A stretch of 64,000 bases of DNA from contig NZ_LR734808.1 in NCBI RefSeq assembly GCF_902506655.1, positions 2,602,501 through 2,666,500 on the forward strand, written 5' to 3'. Under the pieces are notes generated by a model. It had not been told where the DNA came from, ran no database searches, and saw only the letters and a program-made list of their open reading frames with translations. Both the position numbers and the translations under genes were made by a program. Below are positions 19,965-29,052 of the stretch, piece by piece (positions within the stretch are counted from its first letter, which is position 1; the number at the start of each line of letters is the position of its first letter). The stretch comes from Marinoscillum sp. 108 (lineage in GTDB: Bacteria > Bacteroidota > Bacteroidia > Cytophagales > Cyclobacteriaceae).

Positions 19965-20700
19965 CTGGTTAGGTGTATTATTGATAACACTCATTCTACT
20001 TACTGGCTGTAACAAGAAATTCTCAGGTATTTTTGATCGAAACAGCACCAGGTTAGTGGTGAATGACGCCAAGTTTGATTTTTTGTCTTCCAAAGCAAAA
20101 ATCAATTTTGAGTCCGAAAAGAACAATGTATCCGGTTCGGCAAACATCCGCATTCGGAAGGATAGTATTATATGGGTCTCCCTGTCTCCCGGCTTGGGCA
20201 TAGAGGCCGCCAGGGTACTCATTACTACCGATTCTGTGACCGTACTAGACAAAATCAATAAAGTATACATGAAGTATAGCTTTGCTGAATTGAGTAAAAA
20301 ACTTGATTTTGATCTGAACTACAGCCTGGTAGAATCAGCCATGCTGGGCAATTTGGTGTACCCCTACGATCGGGAGCGGCTCGTCAGAACCGCAAGTACC
20401 TATGCCTATAGCCAGCAACACAGTAGCTACCTCTTCGAAAACTTCATTGGTACAGAGTCTATGAAGTTGGAAAAGATCCAGGTGTTGGATACGCTTTCGC
20501 GAAATACAATTTCTGTAAATTACACTGATTTTCAGCTCGTTGACCAGGAGGTTTTCCCCTTTCAGATCAGTGCTATTTTGGAATATGCCAAAAAGGGGAC
20601 TGATCCGGTGAAGGTGATCATCGAGTTTAAGCAGACTGAAATCGAGAAAAAACCGTTAAAATTTCCCTTTAACATCCCACAGCGATATGATCGTAAGTAA
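19906..20700 (+). CDS. DUF4292 family lipoprotein
   Basis: The protein has a hydrophobic N-terminal segment ending in the lipobox LILLTGC, so it is probably lipid-anchored. A beta-rich domain follows that resembles LolA/LolB-like DUF4292 proteins of Bacteroidota (FESEKNNVSGSANIRIRKD, ending NIPQRYDRK). A role in lipid or lipoprotein trafficking is suggested by the fold family only. The start is uncertain: ATG 19906 is used here (264 aa), but TTG 19927 or 19939 would overlap the TPR gene less. The C-terminal end overlaps the start of the next gene. Confidence 0.82.
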   Translation: MRMPPKTLRRKLQTGNYTNSWLGVLLITLILLTGCNKKFSGIFDRNSTRLVVNDAKFDFLSSKAKINFESEKNNVSGSANIRIRKDSIIWVSLSPGLGIEAARVLITTDSVTVLDKINKVYMKYSFAELSKKLDFDLNYSLVESAMLGNLVYPYDRERLVRTASTYAYSQQHSSYLFENFIGTESMKLEKIQVLDTLSRNTISVNYTDFQLVDQEVFPFQISAILEYAKKGTDPVKVIIEFKQTEIEKKPLKFPFNIPQRYDRK

Positions 20701-21880
20701 GCGATTGGCATTTTTTGGCTTTTTTGTTTTGCTGTTGGCATCTGGGGTTTATGCTCAAAAAACCAAATCTCAGCTGGAGCAGGAAAAGCGGGAGAACCTG
20801 AGCAAAATCGCTGAAGCAGAGAAAATCCTCAGTGATACTGAATCAGAGAAAAAAGCCACACTTGGTCAACTCAGAGCGCTCAATCAGCAGATAGAAGCCC
20901 GCGAGGGGCTCATCAGTGCCCTGAATCAGGAGGTGGGACTCCTTAATGGAGAGATCAATGATTTGAGCATTGTGGTCAATGCCCTTCAGAGTGATTTGAA
21001 AAACCTGAAACAAGAATACGCCGCCATGATCTACAGCAGCTATAAGGCTAATCATGGCTATTCCAAGCTGACTTTTCTGTTTTCTGCCCGCACCTTCAAT
21101 CAGCTCTACATGCGATTGAAATACCTCGAACAATATGCCGATGCCAGGAAAATTCAGGCGCGGCAAATAGAGGAGGTCTCCAGGGAATTGGATGCTCAAA
21201 GAAATCAGGTAGAGATCAAAAGGTCCGAACAAAAGACACTCCTCAATCAGCAACTGGCCGAAAACCGAAAACTGATTAACCTGAAAACCAAACAAAGTGG
21301 TTTGGTGCAGGAGCTTACCAAAAAGGAAAAAGAGCTCAAAAAAGAGTTGGCAGACAGAAAACAGGCAGTTGACCGATTGGATAATCTAATTGCTGAAATT
21401 GTGCGAAAAGAACTGGAGCGATCCAAAACTCTTTCTTCCACGGCCATAGCCAACGAGGATGAAATTTCTGCTTCGTTTGAGTCCAATAAGAATAAACTGG
21501 CGTGGCCAGTTAGTTCAGGCTTTATTTCTTCGAAATTCGGGAAGCACCCACACCCGGTCATGAAAGGCATCATGCAGGACAATCCTGGCGTGGATATTCA
21601 AACCCAAAAAGATGAATCCGTCAAAAGTGTATACGATGGGAAAGTCATTCAAATTGCCTACGTACCCGGTATGTACAATGTGGTAATTCTACAGCATGGT
21701 GAGTACTATACCGTTTATTCTCGCCTGAAAGAAGTGAATGTAAAGAAAGGAACTCTTGTTAAAAGAGCACAACCATTGGGAGCAGTGCATACAGATACCA
21801 ATGGTGTATCAGAAGTACATTTTGAAGTTTGGAAAAACTACGCGAAACTTAATCCGGAGCAATGGCTTTCTCCCAAATGA
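20687..21880 (+). CDS. EnvC-like murein hydrolase activator (M23/LytM domain)
   Basis: The 397-aa protein has a signal peptide (ending SGVYAQ), a long coiled coil from about residue 25 to 255 rich in Lys, Glu and Gln, and a C-terminal LytM/M23 domain (about 270-397). In active M23 peptidases the first metal motif is HxxxD. Here the corresponding stretch reads NPGVD, so the His appears replaced by Asn. This fits EnvC-type activators, which stimulate amidases during cell separation instead of cutting peptidoglycan themselves. The 5' end overlaps the DUF4292 gene by 14 nt. Confidence 0.88.
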   Translation: MIVSKRLAFFGFFVLLLASGVYAQKTKSQLEQEKRENLSKIAEAEKILSDTESEKKATLGQLRALNQQIEAREGLISALNQEVGLLNGEINDLSIVVNALQSDLKNLKQEYAAMIYSSYKANHGYSKLTFLFSARTFNQLYMRLKYLEQYADARKIQARQIEEVSRELDAQRNQVEIKRSEQKTLLNQQLAENRKLINLKTKQSGLVQELTKKEKELKKELADRKQAVDRLDNLIAEIVRKELERSKTLSSTAIANEDEISASFESNKNKLAWPVSSGFISSKFGKHPHPVMKGIMQDNPGVDIQTQKDESVKSVYDGKVIQIAYVPGMYNVVILQHGEYYTVYSRLKEVNVKKGTLVKRAQPLGAVHTDTNGVSEVHFEVWKNYAKLNPEQWLSPK

Positions 21881-21905
21881 TTTTTTGGTAGGCCGGTTTT
21901 ATAGC

Positions 21906-21913
21906 TATCTTTG
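21906..21913 (+). promoter_or_regulatory. Predicted promoter of tatA
   Basis: TATCTTTG matches TAnnTTTG exactly. A TTG lies about 19 bp upstream (within ttttttggta), giving the usual spacing of a Bacteroidota -33/-7 pair. It is located 25 nt before the tatA ATG. Confidence 0.65.
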
Positions 21914-21937
21914 GAGTCAATTTTAAACACAACCACT

Positions 21938-22150
21938 ATGAATACGGTGTTAGCATTTGGAATGCCAGGAGGATGGGAACTCATTGTGATCATTTTATTT
22001 GTGATCATATTTTTCGGAGCAAAGAAGATACCGGAGATTGCCAGAGGAATGGGAAAAGGGATCAGAGAATTTAAAGATGCCACCAAGGAGATCAAAAACG
22101 AGATCGACGAGAGCGCAAAAGCAAGCCCTAGCGAGAAGAAAACAGATTAA
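21938..22150 (+). CDS. tatA: Sec-independent protein translocase TatA
   Basis: The 70-aa protein has one N-terminal membrane helix (WELIVIILFVIIFFGAKKIP) ending in the conserved FGxKKIPE hinge. An amphipathic helix (ARGMGKGIREFKDATKEI) and a charged tail follow, which is the classic TatA/E plan. It forms the pore component for export of folded proteins. The ATG at 21938 is chosen. The in-frame upstream extension overlaps the predicted promoter. The gatA gene begins 3 nt after its stop. No tatC is seen in the window. Confidence 0.93.
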   Translation: MNTVLAFGMPGGWELIVIILFVIIFFGAKKIPEIARGMGKGIREFKDATKEIKNEIDESAKASPSEKKTD

Positions 22151-22153
22151 GAT

Positions 22154-23578
22154 TTGCGTGCTCAATCCTCCTTTTCAGAAATCAGGCAGCAACTTGATGC
22201 AGGTAAAATATCTTGTGGTCAGATAGTTGACCATTACCTGAAGAACATCCGGGAGAAAAATGGCAAGTTGAATGCCCTCCTGTCTGTATATGATCAGGAA
22301 GCCAAGGAGCAAGCTCATCTGATCGATCAAAAGATCAAGTCCGGTAGTGCAGGCAAACTGGCCGGACTTGTCGTTACCATCAAAGACGTACTTTGCTACA
22401 AAGATCACCCGCTACAATGTGGGAGTAAGATTCTTGATGGATTTCAATCACAATTTACTGCCACCGCGGTACAGCGGCTGCTAGATGCCGATGCCATCAT
22501 CATAGGGAGAAATAACTGTGATGAATTTGCTATGGGATCTTCCAACGAGAATTCGGCTTTCAGTCCTGTAGTCAATGCCGACGGGCACAATCGGGTGCCG
22601 GGGGGCTCATCAGGAGGCTCCGCAGTGGCTGTGCAGGCAGATATGTGTGCAGTGTCCCTGGGTACCGACACAGGTGGATCTGTGAGGCAGCCCGCATCAT
22701 TCTGTGGAATCGTCGGGCTCAAGCCCACTTACTCCAGAATATCAAGACACGGATTAGCGGCCTATGCGAGCACCTTCGATTGTATCGGTATTTTTTCCAA
22801 CAACGTTAAAGACAGTGCCCTCGTGCTGGAAGTGATCTCCGGAGAGGATGAGTATGACAGTACTGTTTCCCAAAAGGAGGTCCCTGCTTATAGTGAGCAT
22901 CTTGAGGCAGGTAAGCGATATAAGATTGGATACCTCAAAGAGACTATGGACAATGAGGCCCTTAACTCAGAGGTCAAGGCGGCGTTTGCCCAGCAGATTG
23001 ATGAATTGAGAGCACAGGGACATCAGGTGGAAGAGATTTCTTTTCCATTGATGGAATACACTTTACCTACCTACTACATTCTCACCACTGCAGAGGCCAG
23101 TTCCAATCTATCCAGATATGATGGCGTGAGGTACGGTCACCGTACCACTGAAGCTGGTAACCTGGAGGAAATGTATAAAAAGTCGCGCTCCGAAGGGTTC
23201 GGAGAGGAAGTCATCAAGCGAATATTGCTGGGGACTGCTGTGCTTTCTGCCAGTTATCACGATGCCTATTACATCAAGGCGCAAAAGGCGCGAAGAATGA
23301 TTCAGAACGAATTGAATGAGCTTCTGGAGCGTTTTGACTTTATCATTATGCCCACGGCGCCTACCACAGCGTTTGAACTTGGGTCGAAAACGGAGAACTC
23401 TATGGAGATGTATCTCGCGGACTTATTCACCGTACAGGCGTCTGTGGCCGGTGTTCCAGCTATATCCATACCTATGGGTAGAGATCGTCAAGGCATGTCC
23501 ATTGGCTTGCAGATTTTGTCCAAAGCATTCGAAGAGCAAAAATTATTGGCCTTCTCAAATTACCTTTTAGATAATTAA
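22154..23578 (+). CDS. gatA: Asp/Glu-tRNA amidotransferase subunit A
   Basis: GatA is the amidase subunit that frees ammonia from glutamine for conversion of Glu-tRNA-Gln or Asp-tRNA-Asn. The 474-aa sequence carries the Ser-cisSer-Lys triad of the amidase signature family: Lys in LVVTIKDVLC (about 77), the GGSSGGSAVAV glycine-serine block, and TDTGGSVRQPASFCG with the nucleophilic Ser. The start is a TTG 3 nt after the tatA stop. The partner gatC is 22 kb away (45845-46132), and gatB is not in the window. Confidence 0.95.
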   Translation: MRAQSSFSEIRQQLDAGKISCGQIVDHYLKNIREKNGKLNALLSVYDQEAKEQAHLIDQKIKSGSAGKLAGLVVTIKDVLCYKDHPLQCGSKILDGFQSQFTATAVQRLLDADAIIIGRNNCDEFAMGSSNENSAFSPVVNADGHNRVPGGSSGGSAVAVQADMCAVSLGTDTGGSVRQPASFCGIVGLKPTYSRISRHGLAAYASTFDCIGIFSNNVKDSALVLEVISGEDEYDSTVSQKEVPAYSEHLEAGKRYKIGYLKETMDNEALNSEVKAAFAQQIDELRAQGHQVEEISFPLMEYTLPTYYILTTAEASSNLSRYDGVRYGHRTTEAGNLEEMYKKSRSEGFGEEVIKRILLGTAVLSASYHDAYYIKAQKARRMIQNELNELLERFDFIIMPTAPTTAFELGSKTENSMEMYLADLFTVQASVAGVPAISIPMGRDRQGMSIGLQILSKAFEEQKLLAFSNYLLDN

Positions 23579-23596
23579 TCTGATAGATTTACCGTT

Positions 23597-24955
23597 ATGA
23601 AGCGTATGAGGATATTTTTCCTTGGATTGTTTGTATTCAGTGTGGTAGTCGCCACGGCTCAGTCTGACTTTGGTTACGACTATATACCTGATGCCTCCTA
23701 TGAGGAAATTGCAGATCGTATTTCGTGTATTGAGTCGGAGGTTTCTCTGGAATATAATGAAAAGGTGAAGTCATTCATTGATTACTTCACCGTGCGCGAC
23801 AGGCCGTACACCCAGGAGGTACTCAACAAAACAGCTCTTTTCTTCCCCATTTTTGAAGAGACGTTGGCCAAATACAATCTACCCGATGAACTGAAATTTT
23901 TGTCCATTGTAGAGTCCGGGTTGCGACCAAACGCCATTTCTCGGGCCAATGCCGTTGGTTTATGGCAGTTCATGTCCTCTACCGGAAAAATGTATGGTCT
24001 CAACAACGACTGGTATCTGGATGACCGGATGGATCCTTATGCCTCTACTGACGCTGCTGCCAGGCACCTTCGTGATCTTTACAGCATGTTTGATGACTGG
24101 GAGCTGGCTCTGGCTGCATACAACTGCGGCCCCGGCAATGTACGGAAGGCCATTCGAAGAAGTGGATACAAGAAGAAATTTTGGGAGATTTATCCCTATC
24201 TCCCGAGAGAGACCAGGTCTTATGTCCCGCAGTTTGTGGCCATTTGTTATACTTTCAACTATGCACCGGAGCACAATCTTTTTCCAGAATCGCATCAGAT
24301 TTTCCCTCGCTTCGACACCATCATGATCAGTCAGTACTTCCATCTGGAGACTTTTGCTAAACAAGTGAACGTTTGCCTGGATGATCTTCTAAACCTCAAC
24401 CCTAACATCAAAAGGGGAGCCATACCCGAGGGGACCAAAAATTTTGCATTGAGAATTCCCGCAGACCTGAAAGATACGGTCGTTAGTAATCGTGCTTTTT
24501 TCTATGACGCAGCAGGGAAGGTGGGCAAGGAGCAGCTGGAGTACCTGGCCAGAAATACTCCGGGGAGCACCTATGGTCGGGAAAAGCAGGTATATCGCGT
24601 TCGAAGTGGCGACGTGTTGGGTACTATCGCTAACAGGTATGGCGTGCGCGTGACTGATATTAAGTCATGGAATAACCTGAACAGCAACATGATCCGAGTA
24701 GGTCAGTACCTTCAGATATGGGTATTGCCTACTTACAATAGCTCCACGAAAGATCTATATGCCAGCTCGGCACGAACTGAAAATAAAGCGGTCGTTCTGG
24801 AAGGAAAGAAGGTACATTATGTGCAAAATGGGGATACCCTGTGGGAAATAGCCAATACTTACGCTGGTCTTTCCATCGAAAAAATCAAGGCGCTGAATAA
24901 CCTGACCTCCAATACCATCAAGCCCGGGCAGCAGCTCATCATATCTTCCGAATAG
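23597..24955 (+). CDS. Lytic transglycosylase with two LysM domains (MltD-like)
   Basis: The 452-aa exported protein has a signal peptide (VVVATAQ). A transglycosylase SLT domain follows with the catalytic Glu in SIVESGLRPNAISRANAVGL, then GLWQFMSSTGKMYGL and ALAAYNCGPGNV. The C-terminal part has two LysM peptidoglycan-binding modules (about 333-378, YRVRSGDVLGTIANRYGV, and about 405-450, HYVQNGDTLWEIANTYAG). It cleaves glycan strands of murein to form anhydro-muropeptides. It follows gatA by 18 nt and precedes a lipoprotein gene. Confidence 0.93.
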   Translation: MKRMRIFFLGLFVFSVVVATAQSDFGYDYIPDASYEEIADRISCIESEVSLEYNEKVKSFIDYFTVRDRPYTQEVLNKTALFFPIFEETLAKYNLPDELKFLSIVESGLRPNAISRANAVGLWQFMSSTGKMYGLNNDWYLDDRMDPYASTDAAARHLRDLYSMFDDWELALAAYNCGPGNVRKAIRRSGYKKKFWEIYPYLPRETRSYVPQFVAICYTFNYAPEHNLFPESHQIFPRFDTIMISQYFHLETFAKQVNVCLDDLLNLNPNIKRGAIPEGTKNFALRIPADLKDTVVSNRAFFYDAAGKVGKEQLEYLARNTPGSTYGREKQVYRVRSGDVLGTIANRYGVRVTDIKSWNNLNSNMIRVGQYLQIWVLPTYNSSTKDLYASSARTENKAVVLEGKKVHYVQNGDTLWEIANTYAGLSIEKIKALNNLTSNTIKPGQQLIISSE

Positions 24956-24977
24956 TTTCGTTAGTAGTGTAATCTTC

Positions 24978-24985
24978 TATTTTTG
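24978..24985 (+). promoter_or_regulatory. Predicted -7 element of the DUF4837 gene
   Basis: TATTTTTG matches TAnnTTTG exactly and lies 25 nt before the ATG at 25011. A TTCG about 19 bp upstream may serve as the -33 element. Confidence 0.55.
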
Positions 24986-25010
24986 TAGGAGTCCCAAAAC
25001 CTAAAAAGTT

Positions 25011-26087
25011 ATGAGAACATTATTTCTATTTTTCCTTGCCTCAATCTTAATTTTTACCAGTTGCAAAAGTGCCACAGATAAGGTGAAGGAAGATTTTATG
25101 CCACTGGCACGAGGAGAAGCAGATGAGATCATCCTGGTCATAGACTCTGCACAGTGGGAAAGCGAACTAGGCAATACACTTCGGGACATGTATCAGCAGT
25201 ATATGCGGGTACTCAATCAGGATGAGTATGAGTTTTCACTCAATAAGGTGAATCCAAGAAAACTCAATTCTGTACTCAAGCACGCCCGCAATATGATTTT
25301 CGTGATGACGCTGGACTCACGAACGCTTGAGAGCAAAACGATCAGGGAAAATTTTACAGACAATTCTCTGAAAATGATCCAGCAGGACAGTTCACTCTTT
25401 TATACAGTACGGAAAGATGAATTTGCCAAGGGGCAGATAGTACTCTATCTCTTTGGTCAAAGTGAAGAGCAGCTGGTGGAGCAATTGAAGGATAATAAAT
25501 CCAGTCTGGTTGCACTGTTTGAGTCCGCGGTGAGAGAAAGAACCCGGGAGAAAACACTCAAGAAAACCAAGCCTGAAATGATGGCTGCTATTACTGAGAA
25601 TCATGGGTACAGCATTCAGGTACCTTTCGGTTGGGACCTTGCCAAGGATGTCAAAGATTTCATCTGGCTGAGGAGGCTGGAGGCAGATTCTGAGCTGAAT
25701 GTCTTCGTCTACGAAGGAGATTATAAGGATCGCAAAGTATTTGAGCATGTGGATGAGCTCAGAGATGAGATTACAGGCACCTACCTCAGAGACTCTGAAA
25801 AGCCGGACCTTTATATCCAGCGGCAGGATATCATTCCCGTGTATACAGAGCGGGTTACCTTCAATGGTAAATTTGCCGTGGAGGCTCGCGGGCTGTGGAA
25901 GATTAACAACAACTCAGCCGGAGGTCCCTTTGTCAGCTACACCTTTGTGGACGAGAAAACCCAAAAACTTTACTACATAGAGGGGTACGTGTATGCTCCC
26001 GGTACTAAAAAGAAACCTTTGGTACGGGAAGTAGATGCGATCTTGTCTACCTTTAGGACTTCTTCCGAGGTGGGAGATCCAACCTAA
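25011..26087 (+). CDS. DUF4837 family lipoprotein
   Basis: The 358-aa protein starts with a short lipoprotein signal ([12 protein letters not shown], Cys at residue 19). The body fits the DUF4837 family of Bacteroidota: [17 protein letters not shown] near the N-terminus and a conserved second half with [10 protein letters not shown] and an [18 protein letters not shown] segment. The function is unknown. An envelope location is expected from the lipobox. The end overlaps upstream extensions of the maeB frame, but the true maeB start is 35 nt downstream. Confidence 0.85.
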   Translation: MRTLFLFFLASILIFTSCKSATDKVKEDFMPLARGEADEIILVIDSAQWESELGNTLRDMYQQYMRVLNQDEYEFSLNKVNPRKLNSVLKHARNMIFVMTLDSRTLESKTIRENFTDNSLKMIQQDSSLFYTVRKDEFAKGQIVLYLFGQSEEQLVEQLKDNKSSLVALFESAVRERTREKTLKKTKPEMMAAITENHGYSIQVPFGWDLAKDVKDFIWLRRLEADSELNVFVYEGDYKDRKVFEHVDELRDEITGTYLRDSEKPDLYIQRQDIIPVYTERVTFNGKFAVEARGLWKINNNSAGGPFVSYTFVDEKTQKLYYIEGYVYAPGTKKKPLVREVDAILSTFRTSSEVGDPT

Positions 26088-26121
26088 AAATTTATCCCCA
26101 AGTAAAAACAACTACCGACCT

Positions 26122-28413
26122 ATGTGTGCCAAAATAAGAAGACAAGAGGCGCTGGACTTTCATGAGTCGAAGCCTGCCGGAAAAATAGAAGTAACTCCCA
26201 CCAAACCCCTTAGCAGCCAACATGATCTTGCGCTGGCTTATTCTCCCGGAGTGGCTGAGCCATGTCTGGAGATTGCTGCCAACAAAGAAGATGTATACCG
26301 TTACACAGCCAAGGGGAATCTGGTGGGTGTCATCTCCAATGGTACTGCGGTACTTGGGTTGGGAAATATCGGCCCGGAGGCTTCTAAGCCTGTGATGGAA
26401 GGAAAGGGAGTTTTGTTCAAAAAATTTGCGGGGATCGATGTGTTTGACATTGAAATAGATGAAACCGATCCTGATAAATTCATTCAGATTGTCAAAAGCC
26501 TTGAGCCGACATTTGGAGGGATCAACCTGGAAGACATCAAGGCACCTGAAAGTTTCAAAATAGAAAAGGAACTACGGGAAAAAATGAGCATCCCTGTGAT
26601 GCATGATGATCAGCATGGCACTGCCATTATTTCCTCTGCAGCGCTTATCAACGCCTTGGAGGTCTGTGGTAAAAAGATAGAAGAGGTGACCATCGTGGTG
26701 AGTGGAGCGGGAGCAGCGGCTATTGCCTGTACAGATTTATATACCTCTCTTGGTGCGAGGAAGGAAAATATCCTGATGACTGATAGCAAGGGGGTCGTGA
26801 AGAAATCACGTGGTAATCTGGACGAAAGTAAGGCGCGCTATGCGACTGACCGTGAGGATGTGGATACCCTTGAGGATGCTCTTGTGGGAGCCGATGTTTT
26901 TCTCGGGCTCTCTATAGGGAACATTCTGAAACCCGCCACTTTGAAGAAGATGGCCAAAGATCCGATTGTTTTTGCTTTGGCCAATCCCGATCCGGAAATA
27001 GCCTACGACCTGGCCATGAAGACCCGGAAAGATATTCTGATGGCAACTGGCCGATCCGATCACCCCAATCAGGTGAACAATGTATTGGGCTTTCCCTACA
27101 TTTTCAGGGGAGCACTGGATGTACGTGCCACAGCCATCAATGAAGAAATGAAATTGGCCGCCGTGAAAGCAATTGCCAACCTGGCTAAGCAAACGGTGCC
27201 AGAGATGGTGCTCAAGGCCTATGGCCAGAGCAACTTGAAATTTGGCAGAGAGTACCTGATACCGAAACCTTTGGATCCAAGATTGATCACCACCATCTCG
27301 CCGGCTGTGGCAAAGGCGGCTATAGGCAGTGGAGTTGCACGAATTGAGATTACAGATTGGGAGAAATATGAGTTGGAACTCCAGGAAAGAATAGGTATCG
27401 ATCAGCGCCTGATTTCACGTATTGTGACAAGGGCCAGGAGAAACCCCAAAAAGGTGGTCTTTGCAGAAGCGGATGACGTGAACATTCTAAAAGCTGCTCA
27501 AATGTCCATGGACGAAGGAGTGGCCATCCCTATTCTCCTGGGCAACGAAGAAAAAATCATCTCTCTGATCAAAGAAAATGAGCTTGAGGGCTTACTGGAT
27601 TGTAAAATAACTGATCCCTATAAGGAGGAATCCAGGGTAAATCAGTACGCAGAGGTTTTTTACAAAATGCGTCAGCGCAAGGGGATGACCCTGAAGATGG
27701 CCCAGAAATCCATGATGAGGAGCCGCAACCACTTTGGAGCCATGATGGTGCAGTTGGGTGAGGGTGATGCTCTTATCTCGGGATTGTCCAATGACTACCC
27801 TAAAACGATCCTGCCTGCACTCCAGATTATAGGGGTGGAGCCTGGTATCAATCGGGTGGCGGGCATGTACATCATCAGCAATAACAAGGGTAATTTCTTT
27901 TTTGCTGACACCACGGTCAACCTCAACCCTACGGCAGAGGAGCTGGTAGACATCATCGGGCTTACAGCCAGGGTGGTAAAGTTTTTTGATACCGAGCCTC
28001 GCATTGCCATGTTATCCTACTCCAACTTTGGGTCTGCCCGTGGCGAGGTGCCCGAAAAGGCCGCCAAAGCAGTGAAACTGGCCAAGGAAAAATGGCCGCA
28101 GCTGGTCATTGATGGAGACATCCAGGCGAACGTTGCCTTAAATAAGGACCTACTTCGTGAGAATTATCCTTTCAGTGAACTGGCCAAAAATCCAGCCAAT
28201 ACCCTTATTTTTCCTGATCTTGACTCAGGTAACATCGCTTATAAATTGTTGATGGAACTGGGAGGTGCTGAGGCCATTGGTCCTGTACTTATGGGAATGA
28301 ATAAATCTGTACATGTACTGCAAGTAGGTAGTTCAGTGCGGGATATATTCAACATGGTGGCCATAGCGGTAGTGGATGCTCAACTGAACGAAAAAAGAGA
28401 AAAAGTAAAATGA
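26122..28413 (+). CDS. maeB: NADP-dependent malic enzyme with phosphotransacetylase-like domain
   Basis: The 763-aa protein converts malate to pyruvate and CO2 with NADP. The N-terminal malic enzyme domain (1-420) has [10 protein letters not shown], the metal-site [10 protein letters not shown], and the Rossmann loop [11 protein letters not shown]. The C-terminal part (430-763) resembles phosphate acetyl/butyryltransferase and in MaeB proteins acts mainly in regulation. The ATG at 26122 gives the expected length and N-terminus, and an upstream extension would overlap the DUF4837 gene. The stop overlaps the ruvA start (ATGA). Confidence 0.95.
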   Translation: MCAKIRRQEALDFHESKPAGKIEVTPTKPLSSQHDLALAYSPGVAEPCLEIAANKEDVYRYTAKGNLVGVISNGTAVLGLGNIGPEASKPVMEGKGVLFKKFAGIDVFDIEIDETDPDKFIQIVKSLEPTFGGINLEDIKAPESFKIEKELREKMSIPVMHDDQHGTAIISSAALINALEVCGKKIEEVTIVVSGAGAAAIACTDLYTSLGARKENILMTDSKGVVKKSRGNLDESKARYATDREDVDTLEDALVGADVFLGLSIGNILKPATLKKMAKDPIVFALANPDPEIAYDLAMKTRKDILMATGRSDHPNQVNNVLGFPYIFRGALDVRATAINEEMKLAAVKAIANLAKQTVPEMVLKAYGQSNLKFGREYLIPKPLDPRLITTISPAVAKAAIGSGVARIEITDWEKYELELQERIGIDQRLISRIVTRARRNPKKVVFAEADDVNILKAAQMSMDEGVAIPILLGNEEKIISLIKENELEGLLDCKITDPYKEESRVNQYAEVFYKMRQRKGMTLKMAQKSMMRSRNHFGAMMVQLGEGDALISGLSNDYPKTILPALQIIGVEPGINRVAGMYIISNNKGNFFFADTTVNLNPTAEELVDIIGLTARVVKFFDTEPRIAMLSYSNFGSARGEVPEKAAKAVKLAKEKWPQLVIDGDIQANVALNKDLLRENYPFSELAKNPANTLIFPDLDSGNIAYKLLMELGGAEAIGPVLMGMNKSVHVLQVGSSVRDIFNMVAIAVVDAQLNEKREKVK

Positions 28414-29003
28414 TCAATTACCTGGAGGGCAAACTGGCTGTAAAAGACCCGACCTACGTGGTGGTGGATATCAACGGCATTGGTTATGAGGCAAAAATCA
28501 GCCTTATCACCTTTGCAGCAATCAAAAATCTTACAGAGACTAAGCTTTACACGCATCTGCACATCAAGGAGGATGCCCATACTCTGTTTGGGTTTTCTGA
28601 GGAGTCTGAGAAGCGCAGGTTTTTGGAACTCATCTCTATCTCTGGTGTGGGGCCGAGTACCGGGCTCATGATATTATCGTCTTTGTCGCCACAGGAACTA
28701 CAGCAGGCCATTTTGAGCGACGATGTACGCACCATTCAGTCGGTAAAAGGAATCGGGCTGAAAACAGCCCAGCGCATTATTCTTGAGTTGAAAGACAAGA
28801 TGAAGAAGGAAGGTCTTTTGGAAAAAGGTTTGGATTTTGTGCCTTCTGCGAGCAATAGTTTGAGGAGTGAGGCGTTATCCGCCTTGACCACATTGGGGAT
28901 AGGCAAGCCCGCAGCAGAAAAAAGTATTGATTTAATTTTGAAACAAAACGGACAGCAAATTAAACTTGAAGAGTTGATTAAGCTGGCTCTGAAGAGAGCA
29001 TAG
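28410..29003 (+). CDS. ruvA: Holliday junction helicase subunit RuvA
   Basis: The 197-aa protein has the three-domain RuvA plan: an N-terminal OB fold ([20 protein letters not shown]), two helix-hairpin-helix motifs ([14 protein letters not shown] near 79 and [16 protein letters not shown] near 113), and a C-terminal helical domain that contacts RuvB ([20 protein letters not shown]). It recognises Holliday junctions for branch migration. The ATGA overlap with maeB suggests coupled translation. Placement just before sprA is usual in Bacteroidota. Confidence 0.96.
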   Translation: MINYLEGKLAVKDPTYVVVDINGIGYEAKISLITFAAIKNLTETKLYTHLHIKEDAHTLFGFSEESEKRRFLELISISGVGPSTGLMILSSLSPQELQQAILSDDVRTIQSVKGIGLKTAQRIILELKDKMKKEGLLEKGLDFVPSASNSLRSEALSALTTLGIGKPAAEKSIDLILKQNGQQIKLEELIKLALKRA

Positions 29004-29016
29004 GTATTATTCTTGT

Positions 29017-29052
29017 TTGAAGAGGAAAACGTATTTGAAGAGGAAAACTTAC
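29017..29052 (+). repeat. 18-bp tandem repeat carrying duplicated TTG start codons of sprA
   Basis: The units ttgaagaggaaaacgtat and ttgaagaggaaaacttac (29017-29034 and 29035-29052) differ at two or three positions. Each begins with an in-frame TTG, so the gene has two equivalent candidate starts six codons apart, both encoding a KRKTY basic segment before the signal peptide. Confidence 0.75.
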
